A stretch of DNA of 64,000 nucleotides, taken from assembly GCA_963556195.1 (NCBI GenBank), contig OY744537.1:22293876-22357875 (forward strand), given 5' to 3'. The notes beneath the pieces are model-generated. The model made no database searches, was not told the DNA's origin, and saw only the letters and a program-made list of their open reading frames with translations. Shown in pieces: positions 22,529 through 34,179 of the stretch. Numbering within the stretch: the first letter of the stretch is position 1; every line of letters starts with the position of its first letter. The stretch is from Sepiola atlantica. Lineage: Eukaryota > Mollusca > Cephalopoda > Sepiida > Sepiolidae. A program made the position numbers and the translations under genes.

Positions 22529-23060
22529 AATTTTTTGTTGCAAGCATTGGGTACATGACTAGTGAAATTACAGAAAGGTTGAGAAATGATAACCAGTTTG
22601 TGTGCAAGAAGTGTAAAAAAAAAAGATGGATGAGCTCAGATGTGGAGAAAGTATATTTGGATGGTGAGGCTATTGAGGTTGTTAAGAAGTTTTGTTGCCT
22701 TGGTGATTGGAGAATGAGGGGGAGCTGATGCAATTGCAAAAGTGGGTGGAGTAAATTCATGGAACTTGACATTACTAAACAACAAAGCAACCTTGCCAGT
22801 GAGGGTTGAGAACATGCGTTGCATGGTGAGGAATTATGAGAATGATACGATGGTGTGTAACGCGAGTCTTAAAAGATTTAGATCTGATGACCTAAGAGAA
22901 AACTTAAATCTAAACAGTATAGCAAGTAGATGTAGAACAGTTGAGGTAGCAAGAGAAGGCCAAGAAAAACATGGGAAGTGATAAGGATGGAGTTGAGAGA
23001 AAGACTTGGCCAGTGATAGGTTAGTTTGGATGTCAATTTCTAAAAGCCGTCAAATCGAAT

Positions 23061-23323
23061 ATGATAAGTAAATTGTCAAGTTCAGTTCAGTTTCCAGTGG
23101 ACATCACGACTCACAATGAATACTTTGAATCTAACCTCAATGAAAGAATGATCTTGTATTTCAGATTTCTGGTCAAATTACTGCTTATAAAAAAAAAAAG
23201 TTTAGCTGTGGAAATCACAACTACTTTTTCCAAATTTCAAAACCACAACGGAGATATAAACATCTTTCTGGGCATTTGAGTTTTCCTCAGACTTTTAGCA
23301 ATAAGATTTTTTAAAAGTTATTA
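23061..23323. other. Short unassigned stretch
   Basis: Lies between the RTE end and the minisatellite. No motif recognised. Confidence 0.4.
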
Positions 23324-23924
23324 CGAAACAGATGCGAAACAAGTGGCAGAAGATGTGAAACAGATGCGAAACAAGTGGCAGAAGATGTGAAACAGATGCG
23401 AAACAAGTGGCAGAAGATGTGAAACAGATGCGAAACAAGTGGCAGAAGATGTGAAACAGATGCGAAACAAGTGGCAGAAGATGTGAAACAGATGCGAAAC
23501 AAGTGGCAGAAGATGTGAAACAGATGCGAAACAAGTGGCAGAAGATGTGAAACAGATGCGAAACAAGTGGCAGAAGATGTGAAACAGATGCGAAACAAGT
23601 GGCAGAAGATGTGAAACAGATGCGAAACAAGTGGCAGAAGATGTGAAACAGATGCGAAACAAGTGGCAGAAGATGTGAAACAGATGCGAAACAAGTGGCA
23701 GAAGATGTGAAACAGATGCGAAACAAGTGGCAGAAGATGTGAAACAGATGCGAAACAAGTGGCAGAAGATGTGAAACAGATGCGAAACAAGTGGCAGAAG
23801 ATGTGAAACAGATGCGAAACAAGTGGCAGAAGATGTGAAACAGATGCGAAACAAGTGGCAGAAGATGTGAAACAGATGCGAAACAAGTGGCAGAAGATGT
23901 GAAACAGATGCGAAACAAGTGGCA
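23324..23924. repeat. Minisatellite, 32 bp x about 18.8
   Basis: The unit GAAACAGATGCGAAACAAGT-GGCAGAAGATGT is repeated with no difference that I can see across about 600 bp. The unit itself looks like two related halves (AGATGCGAAACA / AGATGTGAAACA). Because 32 is not a multiple of three and the minus-strand unit has no stop, all three minus frames stay open; this does not indicate a gene. Confidence 0.97.
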
Positions 23925-24049
23925 TTGTTGGCTTCTACAAGAAATATGTATTGCCAAGTGGAAAATACAAAACCATCTTGAATGAGAAATCAATATTATT
24001 TGAAAGTACATTTGCTTAACTTTTTTTTGAAAAGAAATATATTAAGTGG

Positions 24050-24357
24050 GTAATGGTACAGCTTTTGTACCAGACAAAACTTTTCGTTCGGCTTTTTCCA
24101 ACTGTTTATATAAACATCCGGAAGATCCCGGAGTGATTTATCCAATCAGAAGGCGAGAAAAACAGATAAGTAAATTGATTCAATCATAAATTGGCTGTTG
24201 TCAAGAATTTACAACATAGAAAAAACGAGGTAAAAACAAAACAAAAAACGAGGTTAGGGTTAGTTTAGGGTAAAAAATAACGGTTCGGTTTGTGTCTGAT
24301 TCAAAAACTGGACCAGTACCGAGCAATATTTTTTTTTTAGATTTGACTTTCTCGTGG

Positions 24358-24395
<38 letters not shown>

Positions 24396-24420
24396 TTCAT
24401 TAATTTTCCTCGTCAAAAAA
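24050..24420. repeat. Interspersed repeat, copy 1 (partner at 62960-63360)
   Basis: It shares with 62960-63360 the sequence TTTTCGTTCGGCTTTTTCC, AACCAGAYAAAA-type flanks, AGGGTAAAA..AACGGTT, TGGACCAGTAC and a TCATTAATTTT...CGTCAAAA end. It contains a TTAGGGTTAGTTTAGGGT phrase and a long A-run (24358-24391). The first 50 bp form an imperfect palindrome (CGG...TTTATATAAA...CCGG) like the transposon ends at 63396-64000. Confidence 0.65.
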
Positions 24421-25305
24421 TAAATAATTTTTCATAAAAAACTGAGTATTTTTCTTGCTTTAAATATGGTCTCATTTTTTTTTCTCGTTGCAATGCAGCC
24501 TCGTTTAGATTTTGACGCCGGTTCATTTTCATTTGGCTTTTTACGTTATTCTGCGTTGGCAAAAGTCTGTTTTGCTCTTTTTGTTGATATATTTCACCCG
24601 ATGTGGGAAAGTGATCTAACAGTAAACAAGTGTCTCATTAAATAATTTACATTTTACCTTTTCTAAAGGTATTTCAGTGGTAGTAAATTTGCATTTTTTT
24701 TAAATTTTCAGTGGTAGTAAATTTGCATTTTTTAAAATTTTCAGTGGTAGTAAATTTGCATTTTTAAAAAATTTTCAATTGTCTTCATTAGTCAAATTTT
24801 TTTATAGGATTCCTACATTTATAGAACCCTGTTTAAATAAAACTTTAATTTTTTTTTGTTTTTAAATCTCAAGATCAAAGTGGACAGAATGGTAGGAATC
24901 CACAAATTTTTTTATTTTTAATCTACCCGGCTTTGCGAGCTCACCAAGTTTACTACTTGAAACTAAAATTTTAAATAAACATTGCTTTCATATATTTCTT
25001 GTAAACACAAGAATAAAACTTGCATTTATTCATATAAATAGATAAACATTAAGATTGTTAATTTTGAGTCAAATTTATTTATTTTTAAATAAAGCCATAA
25101 TGAAATCAAAAAGAAAGAAATCAATTCGCCTTGAGCAATGACGTGTGTGTGTGTGGGGGGGGGGGCTTTTTTTCTTTTTAACTTAAACACAAATGCGAAA
25201 CATTTTGTTTATGGGGGTCAGAACAATCATTGAATTGAAAATCAAGAAAAAAATTTGGTAAGAATTTTAGTGGGTAATTCAAGTTTTATTTAAGAAACGT
25301 TTTCA
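24421..25305. other. AT-rich stretch with a 3-unit tandem repeat
   Basis: The phrase TTTCAGTGGTAGTAAATTTG-CATTTTT is repeated three times at about 24673-24772 with variable T/A spacers. The remainder is AT-rich with a (GT)n(G)n run at 25144-25167. No coding sequence. Confidence 0.6.
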
Positions 25306-25309
25306 GTAA

Positions 25310-25605
25310 GTTATCCATTTTTTTATGAAATCCCTTTAATTAGTGTTAATATTGACGAAACTATTACAGACAAACTAGGAGAATAAAATTGCAAATATAT
25401 AGCCCAAACAATAATTTATTATGAAATGTTTGATTAGGCATTCAAATAATTGAATATGGATCATTCGTATGTACTTAGAGAGAGAGAGAATTTAAAAATA
25501 CTATGTTGTATTATTGATTTAAGTAACAGTAACGCGTTTTTATGGTAATATAGGAATGATTATGTAAAATAAATTTTGCATTTATTCATTTAGATAACAT
25601 GGCGC
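25310..25605. repeat. Interspersed repeat (partner at 59945-60250)
   Basis: It shares with 59945-60250 a long series of phrases in the same order: GTTAATATNGACGAAACTATT, TATGTTGTATTATTGATTTA, AACAGTAACNCGTTTT and GCATTTATTCATTTAGAT. The two are clearly diverged copies of one family. No coding potential. Confidence 0.7.
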
Positions 25606-27050
25606 TGTTCTGAGACACTGCATAGTGTTGTTTGGCCCTCTCTCCAAAACGTTGCCAAATGCTTGTTTAAGATGACCCATCTAACTCATAATTATAGAAA
25701 TTTTTATTTTACTCGCAATCGTGTAAATAATGAAGTCAAAATGTCAGTAATTTTTATGCCCTTTGCTTGAAAAAAAAAAACAAACAAAAAAAAAAAAAAC
25801 ACTACTTGTAGTGCAATAGGAGATGAGAATTAAATTTCAGCAATTTATGGTTACTTTTCTGTTTAGAACATTTCATGGTTGTCCTAGGTGACAGAGTTCA
25901 GCAGTTAGAAATTTGGACAATGCGTACATCACTGACCCTTGTTGGTTTCAGAGAACTGTATACTTTGCATCAAATCAAGAGTTTCTTTTTATGCACAACA
26001 AATTGTGGCAAAGTAGATTAATCCCAAAATCAGACTTTCGCCCAAAACTTTAAGGCAGTGAGACGTCATACTGTTTAATACACTACAGAGATTCAGTTAA
26101 TTTCAGTTAGCTGGAGATTCCAAGTGACTTTAAATAATTGAAAATCAAACTAAGCTCGTCAAAACTAACAGCGCATGTATCTTTCAAGAAGTTGTCAGCA
26201 GCAATTTTTTAAAATTCAGAAACTGGTTTTGCTACACAATTCCACACTAATTGCATGCTTAACATTCCTCACGTAGAGTTATATAATTTAAGCTTTTCAT
26301 GTCGAAAAAAAGATTTTTTATTCAGTTTCTAAACTTTAAACTCTTGCTTCTCTTATCTTGTCCTTTAGTCCTCACATTCCATGAGCGATGTTTCTGACAA
26401 AGGAGGAAGAATTGCTGTTTTCTGGGTCGGAATCTATCCATCTAACACTTATCGTTGGCTAGTTTTTGACTATGAAGTAGTATTTTTTTTTAGCCCCTTA
26501 CATAAAGTTGCTTCATGCTTTGTCCGGAGCTATTTCTATTAAAAAAAAATTTTTTTTTAAAAGCTTTCTAGCCATATATGAAGTGAAAATAAAAAATTTA
26601 AAAAAGTAAACCGAAATTTTATTATTTCCAAGTTGTGTCTTCTGTATTTTAAGAATTAATTAATGTGTACAAAAATATTAAAACAAAAATAAAGATTCAT
26701 AAATTGAAGTGAAACTTTCCATTTATATTTAATAGTTTTAGTTTTAATTTTTCACTTTAATGATTTTACGATTTTCTTTAAAAAAAATTTAAATTCTTTA
26801 TAAATATTTCTGTAAATATAAAGCGAGAAGCTAACAGCTGAAGATATTTCTACAAAGATTTTCTAAACATCTTTATAATTTAACTATTTCTTTCTCAACA
26901 ATTTCCAGAAAGTTTCTATTAAAACTGATAGATTTTTTTGTTTCAAAGCTTTTTAATTAGATTTTATTTCAGAATGAAAATTGACTTACAATTAATTTAG
27001 CATTCATTTTAGTATTTATCAATTGAAAACAATTTTAATGGTTCGGAAGT
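25606..27050. other. AT-rich non-coding stretch
   Basis: Low-complexity A- and T-runs, no ORF of note, no RNA gene or element ends recognised. Confidence 0.5.
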
Positions 27051-27054
27051 TTTG

Positions 27055-27290
27055 AGATGAGGATTAATAATTTGTATTATTCTGACTTCTATTCTCACAA
27101 CGTTTCAGCTGATGTAACCTCAAACCTTCTTCAGATGCATCTCGTCAAAACTCGGGAATTTTTATGTACAAATTGCAGAGTCCAACAAGATCCATCCGAA
27201 GAAGATCAAAGGTTACATTAGGCGAAACGTTGCGAGAAAAACATCCAAGTTGAGAAGTGTAGTCCAAATAATCCAAAGCCATTTTCTTTT
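27055..27290. repeat. Tail-to-tail inverted SINE-tail pair, second example
   Basis: Left arm 27060-27150 (GAGGATTAATAATTTGTATT...AACGTTTCAGCTGATGTAAC) and right arm about 27185-27285 (GGTTACATTAGGCGAAACGT...AATCCAAAG) are inverted copies of the SINE tail also found at 7070-7460 and 46278-47250. Here the hairpin motif is decayed in both arms. Confidence 0.55.
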
Positions 27291-27960
27291 AAATGTAAAT
27301 CACGTCCGGTTTTCTGAAGAATAGACAATTCTATATATGAAAAATATCAAAGATTTTGATGATCATAGTTTATTTAATTTGGGGCATTTTTTTCAATTTT
27401 GTATCACTTTTCATAACAGGTCATTAAATATAAAAATAAAATCGAACAAGCTTTTTAATTCTTTAGCAAGGAATAAATGATATGCTGTCAAAGAAACGGT
27501 TTTGTAGATTTCAAAATGTTCATAAATAAGAATTCATACAAAGAAAATAGAATTAACGGAATATGGAGGAGGAGGAGGTTAAGTAGTTTGAAAATATAAA
27601 GCAAAATTGAAAATATCAGTGAAAATATTTATTTACACATTTGATTTTAAAAGATGCATAGCATCAACAACGATGCCTTGCACGAAGGCCAATTGAACAG
27701 TTAAGACTGACTTGTTTTCTGTGGCTGCACTCAGTGGATCGAAGGAGATACAGAGGGTCAGGGTTGCCCCTCAAATGTTTTTGTTTTTTTACAGAAATCC
27801 AGAAGAGATGCACAAATCAAGCTTGGTTGGTTGTTGGGCTTTCTGACATGTCAACCGTTGTTGGGTCAGTTTATGCCGAAACTGTACATCAGTTTTCTAT
27901 ACGATTCGTTCGTAAAGTAATTTGTTTTGTAGGCGTAGATTTTTTTATACAAATAGTTTG
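27291..27960. other. Non-coding stretch, possible 3' UTR/flank of the J-protein gene
   Basis: No gene seen. On the minus strand an AATAAA-type poly(A) signal lies at 27628-27633, about 600 bp after the stop codon of the J-protein gene, and another near 27367-27372. Either could end that transcript, but this is only a guess. Confidence 0.35.
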
Positions 27961-27964
27961 TAAA

Positions 27965-28145
27965 CGATACTTTCTATTTAACCCATAGATGGGACCCTGA
28001 CAGGTACTACCACTCCGAGTCAGAGTGTACCTCCTGGGAGTAGTGGTAACTAAGGGGTCACTCCACACTCCCCAAAGCCCCCAAATTGGGGCCTCACCAC
28101 CGGATGCAGTTTCGTGTCATACCCAGGACGGTCCGTTCAATTTTC
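27965..28145 (+). repeat. Interspersed repeat with T-run (partner at 61160-61345)
   Basis: TTTCTATTTAACCCATAG, GGGACCCTGACAGGTACTAC, CACTCC.., CCCCAAAG and CACCACCGGATGCAGTTT recur in inverted orientation at 61160-61345 with modest divergence. Both copies are followed by T-rich tracts. It sits just past the J-protein stop codon, probably in its 3' UTR. The family is not known to me. Confidence 0.7.
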
Positions 28146-28225
28146 TTTTTACAATTTTTTTTGTCTTTACATTTTTTTTTTTTTACACCCAACTTTTTAC
28201 AAAAAAAAAAAATAAATTAAAAAAA

Positions 28226-28456
28226 TCAGGATGGTAAATTTTCAGATAGTATTTGTTTCGCTCGCCGAGAGAGATCATCGGGAAATACAATCTCAAACTC
28301 AATAATAAGGTCCCCTCTTTTTGATGTCTGCTTGGCTAATGGTACACCTTCTCCTTTGATATGTCTTACTGTGTTTGGTTTTATTACTTCTGAAAGTCGC
28401 AATGGGATGGTCCGGCTTCCAATGGTTGGTACATAAATAGTTGTTCCACAAAGAGA
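28226..28456 (-). CDS. DNAJB1: DNAJB1/4/5-like Hsp40, coding exon 2 (C-terminus)
   Basis: The minus strand has a clear 3' splice site (...AATTTCAG, 28457-28459) and then 76 codons to a TGA at 28226-28228. The product begins SLCGTTIYVPTIGSRTIPLR, includes the typical GEGVPLAKQTSKRGDLIIEF of the second C-terminal beta-barrel and ends in SENLPS. It joins in phase 0 to the exon at 33367-34179, whose last residues are AKISLKD; family members have a continuous ISLREALCG-like text at this join. The C-terminal half binds substrate and Hsp70 tails and carries the dimerisation helix at its end. Confidence 0.93.
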   Translation of the reverse strand, partial: SLCGTTIYVPTIGSRTIPLRLSEVIKPNTVRHIKGEGVPLAKQTSKRGDLIIEFEIVFPDDLSRRAKQILSENLPS

Positions 28457-28664
28457 CTGAAATTAAATCGAAATAAACATTAAAATTAATAAATCATTTT
28501 TTTATTTTATTTGGAAAAATTTTTTTTAGCTCATACGAAACAGTAAAATATTATTTTAAATAATTCTTTAAATTCTAATTTTCAATTAGATTTTAAGCAT
28601 AAAAATGAATATAGAACAAAACTGGTAACATTACATTCTATAAATAAGTTTATAATTTTTATGT

Positions 28665-28683
28665 ATATATCTCTATATTTCTA

Positions 28684-28730
<47 letters not shown>

Positions 28731-29187
28731 ATCTCTATCTATCTATATCTCTATCTCTCTATATCTCTCTATCTATCTATATCTCTATCTCTCTATATCT
28801 CTCTATCTATCTATATCTCTATCTCTCTATATCTCTCTATCTATCTATATCTCTCTATCTATCTATCTATATCTCTCTATCTATCTATCTATCTATATCT
28901 CTCTATCTCTCTATCTATATCTCTCTATCTATCTATCTATATCTATCTATCTATCTATATCTCTCTATCTATATCTATCTATCTATCTATATATCTATCT
29001 ATCTATCTATATCTCTCTATCTATATATCTATCTATCTATCTATATCTCTCTATCTATATCTATCTATCTATCTATCTATATCTCTCTATCTATATCTAT
29101 CTATCTATCTATCTATCTATATCTCTCTATCTATCTATCTATCTATATCTCTCTATCTATCTATATATCTATCTCTCTCTCTCTATA
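28665..29187. repeat. (TATC)n / (TATCTC)n compound microsatellite
   Basis: About 520 bp made almost only of TATC and CTCTATC words, with irregular higher-order blocks such as ATCTATATCTCTCTATCT. It lies about 210 bp inside the intron from the acceptor of exon 2. The 175-codon open frame across it (Tyr/Leu/Ser/Ile repeats) is a by-product. Confidence 0.95.
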
Positions 29188-30365
29188 AGGATTAAAGTTA
29201 CATGCGTAGACTTAGTATAAAAATGAACAAACATTAACTCCAACCTTATTATTCCCGTATTTCGCCCCCCCCCCCCCCCCCTAAAAAAAAAGTTTCTACT
29301 TTTTTTTTGGCAAAAAACATGTAAACAGAGGGTTAGGGTTCCTCATAACATCTAAAATAATAAAAATCTTCATAATTTTTTTTTCATACCGGATATTTGT
29401 TATGGCTGTTTACATGTAATTTGCCAAAAAAAGTAGAACTTTTATTTATTAGGGAGCGAAATACGAGAGGTGCACTTCTATAAATTTGCCCCTTAAACAT
29501 TAAGACTACGATAATACTGCAGGTATCAACTAAGCTCAATGGTTAAACCTTAATACCTTTCGTCTCAGAAACGATTGTACGCCTAAACTGTTGATGTTAA
29601 TTGAATACTTGGAACTGTCATAAATGAATGCCATAATTTTGTTTATTTCTAAATTACTATAATATATTATATATAATATATTCCCATCATTATAATAAGA
29701 TCTTGTCTAACGGTTGGGTACGTTTTCATCGTCCTAAATTCTCTTTTCAAAAAGAAAAGCATTCTATGATTTTTCGATTCGTAAATTAAATTACATTGCG
29801 ATTTAAAATATAACAGTATAAATATTGTTGCTTCCATAGATAGCCACCAGAGGTAAATATGCTAGTTAAAAATAAAATTGGAACATTTTAGGAAATACTT
29901 TTGGTGGTAAAAAATTAGTGTGTACCAAAATTTACGGAAAACAATCAATTTTTTTTTTTTTTTATTATTTTAGAAATTCAAGTTTCAAATGTATCATTTA
30001 CGATCAGTATATAAAAAAAAACGCTATTTTTTTGCCTATTTCAAGGGAGATAAATGGAAATTATTTCTTTTTGCAAGTACTTTTTTTTTTTTAAATGGAA
30101 TAATTTAATAAAATATAAAAAATAAAATAAGGGCATATTATAGTGCACTTTGGCGAAAGTTTTCAGTGAATTTTCAAGGGTTACGTTAGGATTAGCTAAG
30201 AGTCAAAAATTTAAAAAAATTAAAAAATATAAATTTTTTTAAAAAAAAATGGTACTTCAATAAAATTGAATTTCTTAATTAAAAACCGGGAATTATTTAC
30301 TGAAATCAGGAGTGTTCCGAGAGTGCTATCTCAAAAAAGCACCATCGCAGAGAAAACGAATTATT

Positions 30366-30402
30366 TTAGCTAGAAATAAGTGTAGTATCTGTTCTCGGCC
30401 AG
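30366..30402 (+). repeat. Short U2 snRNA-like fragment in the intron
   Basis: TTTTAGCTAGAAATAAGTGT then AGTATCTGTTCTCGG corresponds to U2 nucleotides around TTTTGGCTAAGATCAAGTGT-AGTATCTGTTCT. Unlike the SINE heads it lacks the extra A before GTGTAG, so it may derive from U2 itself or from an older SINE. It is opposite in sense to the host gene. Confidence 0.45.
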
Positions 30403-33254
30403 TAAGCAGAAGTCCTTCTAGACTGAGGCAATTAATTTTTGTTCCAATCCAGAATGTTCTTTTCGGGGAGTTGGATTTTCATGATTGCCAAAATTTAAAA
30501 CTTTGTATACAAAAAAAAAATATTTTTAATTTGTTAAATCTTAAATTGCAAAGTAATTTTAACTACAAATCGAATAAAAGAATTTGGGACGCTGAAAACG
30601 TACACAACCATTTTACATTAAAAATAATGTTATACTATTTGTAATAATTTAACATTGTTTTAATAAGCTAAGAATATTAACTATCTAAATTAACTCATAT
30701 GTACTTTATTCGACAACAAAAAAAAAAAGAATGTTGAAGCGTATAAATAGAAAAAAAAAACTAGCATTCAAATTTATTATCAGTGCACAAAAAAAGCTGA
30801 TCCTGTTTTTACTTGTCTCCCCACGAAAGACGGAGACAAGGTCAGTTTTTAAGGGGGGGGGGGGGGTCAGCTTCCAAAAAGGCGCACTCTGGATTGGGAC
30901 AAATCTACCTCGGTCTAGAAGAATTTCTTCTCCTAAAAATTATAGTTTTCCCAGGATAGGAATTCTTTTGAAATCCCTAACATCAATTTTATTTACAATA
31001 ATCTAATCTTAAAAATAAAGAAATTGAATTTTTACAAATTTTATCTCGATACCCAACAGTTTTGAAATGTTATCCGGGTATATGTTATATTTGTTTTTTT
31101 AGCGTTTTTACTCTGCTGAGCCTCGTAAAAGATGCCCTGTTATCCATAACAAGAAATATTAAAAAGCTATCGTGTTTGAAAACGGTGGTAGTATTTATAA
31201 AGAAATAAAAGTGAATGTAATTATGGACCAAAAGAAAGAAAAACTGAATGTCTTTCGGCAACTGCTACTTCGAGTTAGTACAGCCATTTTAGCATTTGAA
31301 TTTGCAAGAGTCGAGAAAGACTCGAATATCAAAGTTGGCCTGTCGACCTACACACAAGAAAGCCATATCATAAGACTTGGCCGCTTTTAAGGTCATAAGT
31401 CCGTTTATTCTATTGCATTTAAGCAATTTAAAATCATAGAATTAATCAAAATTTAGAAAAACAGGAAAAATGGTCGATGAAAAAAAAAAATTAAGAGAAT
31501 GTTTAACAATTTAAATTTACATTAGGATCCTTAAATGAAAAAAAATCTTAAGAATTTTAATAGAAGGGAGCGGTTTTTTTTTTTGCTAACAGTGAAATGG
31601 ACAAAAATTAAACTTAAAGTCAACATTGTCAAACCTCACGATTCAAATTAGCCAAATAAATATACAAGATTATTTTTTTAATTAATTTACTTATAGTTTA
31701 CGTACAGTAAAATTTATTTAATTGTTGAAGTACTGGCTATTAAATACTTCCATCTTTTGATTTTTATGTAGTGAACGTACAACGTTGTTCGTGACAATCA
31801 CAAACGGTCATTTTTTTTTTTTTTTTTCGAAACAAAATATAATTAAAGTAATACAAAAAATAAATTTAATTTATTAAGGAAATTGTACAGCAAAAAAAAT
31901 ATAGTTGGTAAAAAGTGGCTTAACGAAACTGCCACATGTAAAAAAACTTTTCAGTCGTAAAAAAACAAAAAAAACAAACAAAAAAAAACAAAAAAAACAA
32001 ACAAAAAAAAACAGGGTCACGGTCATCAGTAGTTTAAAAAAAACTAAAAACTATTAGTAACAATAACAGACTAAAAGATTCAAATTGGTACTTATTGTAT
32101 CCTACTAGACAACAGATTTAGATTCGTTTCATTAGTAACGATAAATTATGTTTAATTAGGATTAAAAAAAAAAAGATCTAAATACCGGAGAGCACTTGCT
32201 TGTTTGTCTTCGTTCTTTGATATGACAGGGGCGCGTTTGAAAATTCATGATTTCCTTTGTTTTAAAAGCACAGATCAACCATATTAAACATTTGCCTTTA
32301 AACTTAAAACAAAAATTACTTTCTAATCAAAGCTTTCAGAATCACTATTAATTAGATAAAAAGGCTATGGGCCGGCATATGTTTGAAATGTTAACTGTCA
32401 ATTAGGAATTTCTGGCACGAATTAGCAGTTTAAAAGGCAAAAAGTCAAGTAGTATGGATCATTTGTGCGGCGAAAATGGAAAATATGGACGAAATCGACA
32501 CTTAGCGGTCCTGTTACATTCACGTCGCATGCACCTTTTAGGTTGTTGGTTTTTTTCTTTCGTATTGCCACCCGGACTTAAGGTTAGTGGTAGGGTTAAG
32601 AAAGGACACCTGTTTCATGACTCAACATGGAAATTTTTAATACTAAAGTTTGATCAGGAACAATGATCATACAATAGATCGTCCGGGACCGTTAAATACT
32701 TGATAATTTTCTAAAATCACTCCAGTCTCCCATTGTGTGTGTGTGTGTTTTTTTGTTAGTTTGTTTTAAGCGCTCAGCACTATTTCGAACTAAAAAAACA
32801 AACAAAAAAAAATTCGATTGAGGACGGGAGTGATTCTATAAAATTATAAGTTAATTTCAACGGAACCCTGCATTAACATTTTCGGTGATTCTTACCCCCC
32901 CCCCCCCCCCCACACCGGTTTTTAATCACCATAACAAATATGCATTTCCTACAATTAGAATTTTATTTAGCCTATTTACCCGGGAGTGTTATGCCATGAA
33001 GCACCACATTTTAATACTCAAATGTTTATAACAATTCTTCGGGATACTAAACACAGGATGTTCCATGTTAATGGGAAACCCCATTAGTCATGATCTACGT
33101 TAAATTAACACGGCAAATGTGAACATGTAAAGTTTAAAAAAAAATACTTTCTGAAAATTAATTTGGTACTGAAGTACTCATTCCGATACCAAACCAAAAA
33201 ATGGGGGGGGGGGTTGTACACGTTCACCAAAGTAACATTCCAATACTAAAGTAA

Positions 33255-33263
33255 TATATATAC

Positions 33264-33314
<51 letters not shown>
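33255..33314. repeat. (TA)n tract near the intron 5' end
   Basis: About 60 bp of TA repeats with a few CA interruptions, some 50 bp into the intron from the splice donor. Confidence 0.9.
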
Positions 33315-33316
<2 letters not shown>

Positions 33317-33366
33317 TATACACACACAAGTAAAAGCAAAGAAGCATGTAAAGAAAAAAAACTTAC

Positions 33367-34179
33367 ATCTTTTAAAGATATTTTCGCTTTGTATCGGATA
33401 TCATTACCATCTCGGGTGAATTGGGTGTGTCGCTTATCACGGATTACGAACACAACATCCGCGGGGACATTATACGGGGTTTGGTCTCCCTCTTTCGGAA
33501 ACGTAATTTTTGTGCCGGCTTTCCAGCCAGGTTTAATGTCGATAGTCAAGATCTTCTCCTCCTTGATTGTCTGCCCGTTGGGCTGCGATATATTGCGCGT
33601 TATTTTCATCTTTTTCGTGCAGCCTGTACAGATGTCCTCCAGACTAACGGGTAAATCTCGAACGATCGGCTTGTCCTGTTCTTTTCGCCGGTGGAAAGGC
33701 TGGTTGCCAGAGCTGAAGCCCTGGCGGCCAAACTGTCTGGAAAACGGTTCGTCCATGTCCATGTCGACATCGTGACCGAAACCGCCGAACTGGTGAGGTC
33801 GGCCGCCACCACCTCCACCGGGACCTCCGCCGAATGAGAAGAAACTCTGGAAGGGATTCTCATCCCCGAAAAACATTCGGAAGGTCTCGTGTGGATCGCC
33901 ATGGAAAGTGTAAGAGGTGAAGTTACCTGGGTGCTCTCCAGGGCCCGAGGGCATACCTCCCCGGAGACCCTCCTCGCCATAATCATCATACATTTTTCGT
34001 TTCTCCTTGTCCGATAAAACCTCATAGGCCTCGGCAATCTCCTTGAACTTTTCTTCAGCTCCAGGCGATTTGTTTTTATCCGGGTGGTATTTGAGGGCCA
34101 TCTTGCGATAGGCCTTTCGCACGTCATCATCGGAGGCACCTTTTGCTATTCCGAGGATTTTATAATAATCCTTCCCCAT
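33367..34179 (-). CDS. DNAJB1: DNAJB1/4/5-like Hsp40, coding exon 1 (J domain, G/F region, CTD I)
   Basis: This exon encodes 271 residues of a 347-residue class B J-protein co-chaperone, which stimulates Hsp70 ATP hydrolysis and delivers misfolded clients in the cytosol and nucleus. The J domain (1-68) starts [11 protein letters not shown] and has the catalytic HPD at 32-34 ([10 protein letters not shown]). A Gly/Phe-rich region follows (about 70-160, with [10 protein letters not shown]), then the first C-terminal barrel from about 171 ([20 protein letters not shown] ... [18 protein letters not shown]). No zinc-finger repeats are present, which makes it class B. The ATG at 34179 gives the family's standard N-terminus, and the exon ends at GAT|GTAAGT. 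The joined length fits vertebrate DNAJB1/4/5; which paralogue it corresponds to cannot be decided. Read-through into the intron gives a spurious (TA)n-coded tail. Confidence 0.96.

Larger units (their letters stand above)
20585..23060 (+). mobile_element. RTE-like LINE with two internal insertions
   Basis: The broken ORF runs from IYKAKMEDVQSRIPDLLQRD and FRIAKQMTKTNMDIVREKCI (20630-20765) through YYERLLNTGF to a break at 21017. It resumes after 21392 with ELITDLTNQIIKE and the palm start (CGFGESRDVW, degraded). At 21960-22080 come degraded TKVMISG and ERELG text, then a second break at 22098. It resumes at about 22529 with a CKHWVHD-type cysteine region, then the C-terminal LRENLNLNSIASRCRTVEV. 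Both breaks coincide with inserted repeats. Confidence 0.75.
28457..33366 (-). other. Intron of the DNAJB-like gene (4910 bp)
   Basis: It starts with GTAAGT after codon 271 (33361-33366 on the plus strand as ACTTAC) and ends with TTTCAG. Both sites are canonical and the reading phase is preserved. The intron is AT-rich and holds a long (TATC)n tract near its 3' end, a (TA)n tract near its 5' end, poly-C/G runs (29266-29281, 30846-30857, 32896-32911) and a short U2-like fragment (30366-30402). No exon or nested gene is recognisable inside. Confidence 0.88.

Noticed and set aside
23295..24011. Minus-strand ORF of 238 codons
   Set aside because: Produced by the 32-bp minisatellite; all three frames are open because the unit lacks stops on that strand.
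24253..24275. Telomere-like TTAGGG words
   Set aside because: Only two or three imperfect units inside a dispersed repeat (also at 63198-63222); not an interstitial telomere array.
28661..29188. Plus-strand ORF of 175 codons (Tyr/Leu/Ser/Ile repeats)
   Set aside because: A by-product of the (TATC)n microsatellite inside an intron.
29266..29281. Poly-C/poly-G runs as functional G-quadruplex sites
   Set aside because: They are single homopolymer runs scattered across the window (15501, 16655, 30846, 32896, 36240, 59740), more like slippage-prone tracts.
33389..33775. Plus-strand ORF of 128 codons over the J-protein exon
   Set aside because: Shadow of the DNAJB-like coding exon on the opposite strand.
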